NCBI RefSeq assembly: GCF_021044795.1
Contig: NZ_JAJNOP010000002.1
Length of the DNA: 64,000 nt
Direction: 5' to 3' (one strand)
Origin: Acidaminococcus hominis
Lineage (GTDB): Bacteria; Bacillota; Negativicutes; Acidaminococcales; Acidaminococcaceae
Below the pieces are notes generated by a model, which saw only the letters and a list, made by a program, of their open reading frames with translations, was not told where the DNA came from and made no database searches. Below are positions 59,907 through 64,000 of the stretch, piece after piece. Each line of letters starts with the position of its first letter. Positions within the stretch are counted from its first letter, which is position 1. Position numbers and translations under genes: made by a program.

Positions 59907-60116
59907 ATGAAAAACATATATGAATATTTAGGCCGAAACGTGGAAATAATCGACGTGGACGAAAAGAGTTGGAAAGGTCACGTGTCCGGTTACTATCCAG
60001 CTGGTGAAATAGAAGATGATGAAGATGAATTTATAGTTTTAGACGTACCAGGAATTGAAAATAAGGGATTCACTTTTTACCCTTCTGAAATAAAATCAAT
60101 AAGAGAGCTTGATTAA
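59907..60116 (+). CDS. small Sm-like protein of unknown role
   Basis: ATG 59907 after GGTGGAACG gives a 69-residue protein: MKNIYEYLGRNVEIIDVDEK, then KGHVSGYYPAGEIEDDEDEF and a final FTFYPSEIKSIRELD strand. This is a short acidic beta-rich protein resembling small LSM-like domains. The same frame is open back to ATG 59733, where it reads RNKRVYNLLPKDRNSCRIKA, a segment with the look of a toxin C-terminus followed by its partner; I treat that as remnant and not as part of this protein, though a 127-residue protein is the alternative. Confidence 0.5.
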   Translation: MKNIYEYLGRNVEIIDVDEKSWKGHVSGYYPAGEIEDDEDEFIVLDVPGIENKGFTFYPSEIKSIRELD

Positions 60117-60230
60117 GCCCCTATTTCGGGTAATTGTTGCAGTAGCTGTTGTTGCTTATACTGCGCGGGAACCATTTGACGATATGCCTGCAAACGGGCA
60201 TAATAAGAGCATAGATACATTTTGGGGGTG
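60113..60230 (-). pseudogene. minus-strand coding remnant
   Basis: On the minus strand this interval reads YYARLQAYRQMVPAQYKQ and then QQLLQQLPEIGA to a stop overlapping the previous gene's end. It has real-protein character (regular helix, Gln-rich end), but there is no upstream continuation or start. The family is unknown. Confidence 0.3.
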
Positions 60231-60236
60231 AATGGA

Positions 60237-60434
60237 ATGTTGCTGGATGAGGTGATGACAGCTGCGGAAGCAGCGGAAATTTGGGGAAAATCTCCTGTTA
60301 CGGTGCAGCAGGCATGTACGGGGTATAAAGGAAATGCTCCCCGGTTTTTGCCAACCGAAGCCAGAAAGGCTGGCCGGATTTGGCTGGTGACCCGGGAAGG
60401 AATGAACCGGCTGTATGGTGAACCGAAGAAATAA
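60237..60434 (+). CDS. helix-turn-helix DNA-binding protein
   Basis: ATG 60237 follows GGGGGTG. The 65-residue product contains VMTAAEAAEIWGKSPVTVQQ, a MerR/excisionase-type winged helix-turn-helix, and ends AGRIWLVTREGMNRLYG, typical of small DNA-binding proteins of mobile elements and accessory islands. Partner genes are not evident. A hairpin-like AGGGAGTCC...GGGGCTCC with T-run at about 60443-60476 follows and may end transcription. Confidence 0.65.
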   Translation: MLLDEVMTAAEAAEIWGKSPVTVQQACTGYKGNAPRFLPTEARKAGRIWLVTREGMNRLYGEPKK

Positions 60435-60661
60435 GCAACAAGAAGGGAGTCCCTGCGAGGGGCTCCTTTTTTGTTTGGTTCAAATTGTACTGGGCAGCCG
60501 GGAAGAAAACGACAGCAAAACTTCTGGGAGCTTTTTTGACCAGGACATCTGCTATACTGAAGGGAGAAGAAAAACTGGAGGGATTTTAAAAACTGCAAAC
60601 GTTTTACAGTGTGGCTAGCTGTGAAAGAATCAGATCTTATTCAAGAGGCAAGGTCTTGTTT

Positions 60662-60883
60662 ATGTTTCCAATATGTAAATGTATGACGTGCAAACATTAT
60701 GCTGTTTATCCAAGGGAAGACATGATAGGCCGTCCTTATTGTGATGCTTTTCCTGAGGGAATCCCTAAGAAAATTTGGTGGGAAGAAATAAAGCACGATA
60801 AGCCGTATCCTGGTGATAATGGCTTGCGGTATGATGCTGCTTATGAATATACACGGCAAAAGCGTAATGGCAATAGGGCTTAG
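60662..60883 (+). CDS. small cysteine-containing cytoplasmic protein
   Basis: ATG 60662 gives a 73-residue protein with CKCMTCKHYAVYPREDMIGRP, then CDAFPEGIPKKIW and DKPYPGDNGLRYD. This matches a widespread small-protein family of unknown function that has a Cys-x-x-Cys-x-H-like pair and a closing HxxPYPGDNG motif, often in accessory regions. A longer frame back to 60611 is unlikely, having no site. Confidence 0.6.
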   Translation: MFPICKCMTCKHYAVYPREDMIGRPYCDAFPEGIPKKIWWEEIKHDKPYPGDNGLRYDAAYEYTRQKRNGNRA

Positions 60884-60930
60884 GGTGATTACGGGCTGTG
60901 GTATGAATCGTATGAGGAGGGGGGAGAAAC

Positions 60931-61002
60931 ATGGACAAATATATTTCTTATCTGGCACTGGCAATATCTCTGATTGCACTGGCTTTGGCAATTTTGAAGT
61001 AA
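60931..61002 (+). CDS. 23-residue single-helix membrane peptide
   Basis: ATG 60931 follows a very strong GAGGAGGGGGGAG site. The peptide is MDKYISYLALAISLIALALA then ILK: a single hydrophobic helix with one acidic and two basic ends. Tiny hydrophobic peptides with strong sites are often type I toxins or regulators of a membrane partner. No antisense RNA is evident, so its role is open. Confidence 0.5.
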   Translation: MDKYISYLALAISLIALALAILK

Positions 61003-61097
61003 AGACAGGAGGGATTTGATACTTTGCCAAGAAGCGACAAAATCTGTATAGCGCAGGCACCGAATGCAGGAGGTTTTATATAAGAAAAAAGGTAGTG

Positions 61098-61970
61098 ATG
61101 GCGTTGGTGAGTATGCTTATTTTTCCTTCCAGTTATTTTGACCCTAAGAAAGTAGATGAGGAATTGCGAGAGGAGTACCTGGCAGCATTGGGTACTGGAT
61201 TGTTTCGAGCGACTTTATTTGGGTATGATGCCTGGTTTGAGGAAGGCAGACTGATTCTATCCACTGCTCCCGCAGAGCTTACAAGGGCGGTTTACAGGGG
61301 GTGGATGATGAAACCGGAGCAATATGAAAAATTTTATAACCTGCTGCTGAAGGAGAATATCCAATTAATTACCAGTCCGGAACAATATAAGTTGCTGCAT
61401 ACTTTTCCCAATGTGTATCCATACGTGGAGGCAGATACAGCGAAAATGCTGATTTATCCACTTCATGCGGAGATTCCAGTGGCTGAGCTTCAGAAACAGT
61501 TCTCCCGCTTCATGGTGAAAGACTATGTGAAGTCAGTTAAGGGAACAAAGTTCCCCAAATATTTTGATGCAGCGGTAACTCAGCAGGAGTTTGATTATTG
61601 GATGGGAGAATTTTACAAGTACCGGGGAGACCTGCTGACAGGCGGTATCTGTATTAAAGAGTACCTCCCGCTAAAACGGTATGAAAATCATACAAACGAA
61701 TATCGAGTGTTTTACATCAACCATATACCGGCATCAATCAGTCGCAATTCGGGCCAAGGAACAGCTACCCCAAGGCCTCCGCAGAAGCTGATTGACCACT
61801 ATCGCAGGCTGGGCAGCAATTACTACACCGTGGATTATGCCGAGTTAGAAGATGGAAATTGGAAAATTCTTGAGACTGGGGACGGCGGCGTTTCCGGACT
61901 ACCGGATTCTGTAGACTATGAAACATATTACAAGACGCTATATGAGTGTCTTAATGGCTGCTCTACATAA
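61098..61970 (+). CDS. ATP-grasp-domain protein
   Basis: The 290-residue protein begins near MLIFPSSYFDPKKVDEELRE and ends DGNWKILETGDGGVSGLPD, with EYRVFYINHIPASISRNSGQ before it. These are the C-terminal acidic metal-binding strands of ATP-grasp ligases of the DUF4343 type. The substrate is unknown. ATG 61098 or 61113 could be the start; AAAAAAGG lies upstream. It is an isolated gene in the accessory region. Confidence 0.65.
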   Translation: MALVSMLIFPSSYFDPKKVDEELREEYLAALGTGLFRATLFGYDAWFEEGRLILSTAPAELTRAVYRGWMMKPEQYEKFYNLLLKENIQLITSPEQYKLLHTFPNVYPYVEADTAKMLIYPLHAEIPVAELQKQFSRFMVKDYVKSVKGTKFPKYFDAAVTQQEFDYWMGEFYKYRGDLLTGGICIKEYLPLKRYENHTNEYRVFYINHIPASISRNSGQGTATPRPPQKLIDHYRRLGSNYYTVDYAELEDGNWKILETGDGGVSGLPDSVDYETYYKTLYECLNGCST

Positions 61971-62125
61971 GGTGGAACATGTGATTGCTTCAAAAAGAAA
62001 TGTGGATGTAGGGTAGGTATGGGGATTGGGGAATCGGCTTTTTCTATAAAAATTTATTTTAAACCTGAAATTTCCAGGCTTGAAATAAACGAAATGGTAT
62101 TTTAGACAATTTGGAGGCGAGAGAA

Positions 62126-62395
62126 ATGGGTAAAAACAGCAGCAGAGCGAAAGCGTTGATTGAGGACCTAAAGGATTATAATCCGAGACTCTTAAAAGAG
62201 CTGAAACATCCCCAGGCCAGTCTGGAGAAATTCCTTGACGATGTGGAAGAACGGGAACAGGAGACCCTGGAAATCCTGAAACGGGACATTCCGGAAGGGC
62301 TGGACGAGCAGGAGTATGCGCGGGAACTGAATTGGAGACGGCAGCAGGCGCAAGAACTGGCCAACGAAGAGATAAACAGCCTTCTGAGGGGCTAA
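62126..62395 (+). CDS. small helical, highly charged protein
   Basis: ATG 62126 lies after GGAGG at 62112-62116. The 89-residue product is almost all helix (RAKALIEDLKDYNPRLLKEL, EEREQETLEILKRDIPEG), rich in Glu, Arg and Leu. I do not recognise a family. GC content returns to core level here, so it probably marks the end of the accessory zone. Confidence 0.55.
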   Translation: MGKNSSRAKALIEDLKDYNPRLLKELKHPQASLEKFLDDVEEREQETLEILKRDIPEGLDEQEYARELNWRRQQAQELANEEINSLLRG

Positions 62396-62447
62396 TTTTG
62401 GGTAAAAGCCGGCGCCTTGTGAGACCCCGGGAAAAAGCGGAAAATCA

Positions 62448-62480
62448 AAAAAGGCTGCCCAAGTACGGACAGCCTTTTAT
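62448..62480. terminator. bidirectional terminator
   Basis: AAAAAAGGCTG pairs with CAGCCTTTT across a 12-base loop; it serves the converging LUD-domain gene and the small helical gene. Confidence 0.82.
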
Positions 62481-62492
62481 AGGATTTTGGCT

Positions 62493-63137
62493 TCAATAGC
62501 CCAGATTTTCTCCTACCAGAATCACTTTGATCCGGCCTTTGGGGCCGCCGTTGCGGCGGGTGTGGACCAACTGGTTGCAGATGCTGTCGGGGCTCAGGCA
62601 ATCGGCACACATGCCATTGACCAGACAGGGTGTTTTGATGGCAAAGCGCTGGGTGTTGATGGGGGCAGCCACAGAACGGGCCCGGGCAATGGCGGCTTCC
62701 AGGGTGGGGGCAAATTTATTCATGCCCAAAATGACCAGAACCTGGTTGGGACCAAAACACAGGGCGGCTACCCGGTTGCCGTTGTTGTCCACGTTAAACA
62801 GCTGGCCGTCTTCGGTGGCGGCGTTGCTGCCCATAATGTAGGTGTCGCAGAGCAGGGCCTGGCGCATCAGCTCCCATTTTTCCGCAGGATTTTTGGCGGT
62901 ATCCCGGTCAATCACCTTGTTGTGGGCCTTTACGTAGTCAAGCAGGCCGATTTGGGTGGCAGAAACGGTGCCGCCCCAGGAAACCACATCCGTGGCTGGA
63001 ATCAGAGAAATGGCCTTGGACAGAGCTTCTTCCTGGGTGGGACAGTAATAGGCTGCAAAGCCCCGTTTTTCAAAATTCTTGGCCACCACAGGGCCCTTTT
63101 TGTCATACATGGTATGCATAGTATCAGAACGATCCAT
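62493..63137 (-). CDS. LUD-domain protein (LutC/YkgG-like)
   Basis: The 214-residue protein has the LUD (DUF162) features: GFAAYYCPTQEEALSKAISL, VVSWGGTVSATQIGLLDYV, NGNRVAALCFGPNQVLVILG and a C-terminal CADCLSPDSIC cysteine group. LUD proteins take part in lactate oxidation when found with lutAB, but no partner genes are near, so the role is open. The start at 63137 follows AAAGGGGGAG. Confidence 0.78.
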   Translation of the reverse strand: MDRSDTMHTMYDKKGPVVAKNFEKRGFAAYYCPTQEEALSKAISLIPATDVVSWGGTVSATQIGLLDYVKAHNKVIDRDTAKNPAEKWELMRQALLCDTYIMGSNAATEDGQLFNVDNNGNRVAALCFGPNQVLVILGMNKFAPTLEAAIARARSVAAPINTQRFAIKTPCLVNGMCADCLSPDSICNQLVHTRRNGGPKGRIKVILVGENLGY

Positions 63138-63310
63138 TTGAACTCCCCCTTTATAAGATGGATTGTAGCAGAGTGGGGGGCGTAGGGGCAACTGGAAGGC
63201 AGTAGAATTTTCAGCATTTTTTTAGATTGTACTTTCTATGTATGAAATGTTACATTTTATTCCAAAAAGCTTCCCGTAGGGGATTATTTTTGGAAAATGG
63301 TTCTCCGGGG

Positions 63311-63338
63311 TTGACAATATTTTCTCCCGTGGTATAAT
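63311..63338 (+). promoter_or_regulatory. thrS promoter
   Basis: Consensus TTGACA (63311-63316) and extended TATAAT (63333-63338) with a 16-base spacer. Confidence 0.85.
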
Positions 63339-63344
63339 TAAGCC

Positions 63345-63582
63345 AATTTCAAAAGCCAAAGGTAATGCGAAGGACAAGCTGTCATAGATGCTGTACAGAG
63401 AAGTCGGAATGCTGAGAACCGACCCGGATAAGTGGCAGGTAACCACCTTCAAACCATCTGCTGAACCAATAGTAAGCCAGATCGTAATCCTGCGTTAAAG
63501 GGTCCGAGAGGATTCGTATTGTCGAACCAATCAGGGTGGAACCGCGAGCTTAGGCCCGTCCCTATTACAGGGACGGGTTTTT
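63345..63582 (+). promoter_or_regulatory. threonine-specific T-box riboswitch with terminator
   Basis: The core AGGGTGGAACCGCG T-box lies at about 63534-63547, followed by a terminator stem CCCGTCCCT/AGGGACGGG and T-run at 63559-63583. GAAGG (63369-63373) pairs with CCTTC (63446-63450) at the base of stem I, and the specifier ACC (63442-63444, followed by A) reads threonine. Uncharged tRNA-Thr should block the terminator and raise thrS expression. Confidence 0.9.
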
Positions 63583-63617
63583 TGTTTTGCCTGGCTAAGA
63601 ATAGAGGAGGAACTATC

Positions 63618-64000
63618 ATGTCAATGATTCAAGTAAAACTGCTGGATGGCAGTGTAAAAGAAGTTGAAGTAGGCAGCAGCTTGCTGTCCATTGCCAAGAG
63701 CCTGTCCCAGAAACTGGGCAAACAAGCCCTGCTGGCCAAGGTTGACGGTGTCAACAAAGATTTGAGCGATACCCTGGACCACGATGCCCAGGTGGAATTC
63801 GTTACTCCGGATTCTGAAGAAGGCCTCCATGCCATTCGCCATACGGCTTCCCATGTCATGGCCCAGGCCATTCAGCATCTGTTCCCGGGCACGAAGTTTG
63901 CCATTGGCCCTGCCATTGACAAAGGCTTCTACTATGACCTGGACAGTGAACACGTTTTTACGCCGGAAGATTTGGCTGCCATTGAAAAAGAAATGGGCAA
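63618..64000 (+). CDS. thrS: threonyl-tRNA synthetase, 5' part (runs off the window)
   Basis: ATG 63618 follows GAGGAGG. The first 127 residues show the TGS domain (IQVKLLDGSVKEVEVGSSLL to VEFVTPDS) and the start of the editing domain, HTASHVMAQAIQHLFP and GPAIDKGFYYDLD. It charges tRNA-Thr; the catalytic and anticodon-binding parts lie outside the window. It is controlled by the T-box upstream. Confidence 0.95.
   Translation, partial: MSMIQVKLLDGSVKEVEVGSSLLSIAKSLSQKLGKQALLAKVDGVNKDLSDTLDHDAQVEFVTPDSEEGLHAIRHTASHVMAQAIQHLFPGTKFAIGPAIDKGFYYDLDSEHVFTPEDLAAIEKEMG

Noticed and set aside
57301..62480. An attachment-site copy of the tmRNA 3' end that would mark an integrated element
   Set aside because: I looked for a second copy of CATCTCCACCA or the T-arm sequence through the accessory zone and found none, nor an integrase gene, so an island boundary at ssrA is not proven.
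1..64000. CRISPR arrays and ordinary tRNA or rRNA genes
   Set aside because: No regularly spaced repeats and no cloverleaf-type sequences other than the tmRNA were seen.

Overview
The window looks like chromosome from a GC-rich Negativicutes bacterium, most likely Acidaminococcaceae (Acidaminococcus or a close relative). This is inferred from gene content: an AddAB-type Firmicute recombination nuclease, Hfq, a strongly expressed-looking sodium/glutamate symporter, anaerobic class III ribonucleotide reductase with its activase, a threonine T-box ahead of thrS, and the miaB-mutS-mutL-miaA-hfq gene order. No taxonomic search was possible.

Layout. Bases 1 to about 5,240 are visibly AT-rich and foreign. 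They carry an ArsR regulator, two half-size YeeE/YedE transporters and a membrane ferredoxin, then an IS4-type insertion sequence with clear ends, then an ISLre2 transposase fused in frame to a fragment of a type I methyltransferase gene, which runs straight into a beheaded, frameshifted Y-family DNA polymerase gene. From 6.2 kb the native GC-rich genome resumes: YolD-like and PC4-like proteins, a DUF4153 membrane protein, a LysR regulator with a nikABCDE-type operon ending in an M14-family amidohydrolase (9.1-16.1 kb), a second LysR divergent from an aminotransferase/FAH/SDR catabolic set (16.2-20.3 kb), a 2-hydroxyacid dehydrogenase, an NAD(P)H oxidoreductase, deformylase, small membrane proteins and a WG-repeat secreted protein.

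From 25 to 31 kb lies addB-addA. From 32 to 40 kb is a long, tightly overlapping operon: Na+/solute symporter, glucosaminidase, trmL, a 6-pyruvoyl-tetrahydropterin-synthase homologue, folE2, folP, folK, a membrane protein and a glycosyltransferase. The pterin enzyme carries a combined CExxHGH motif and there is no folB, which suggests it supplies the folate branch. A small secreted repeat protein follows. From 40.7 to 51.4 kb is a nine-gene operon miaB-mutS-mutL-methyltransferase-miaA-hfq-xerD-deacetylase-htpX, then gltS, nrdG and an NrdD with a fused C-terminal glutaredoxin-like domain behind a NrdR-like palindrome.

The tmRNA gene (56,954-57,300) is followed by a 5 kb accessory zone of small, AT-richer genes, tandem duplicates and broken fragments that resembles a collection of orphan immunity genes from polymorphic toxin systems, although I recognise no family with certainty. 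The window closes with a LUD-domain protein and a T-box-controlled thrS that runs off the end.
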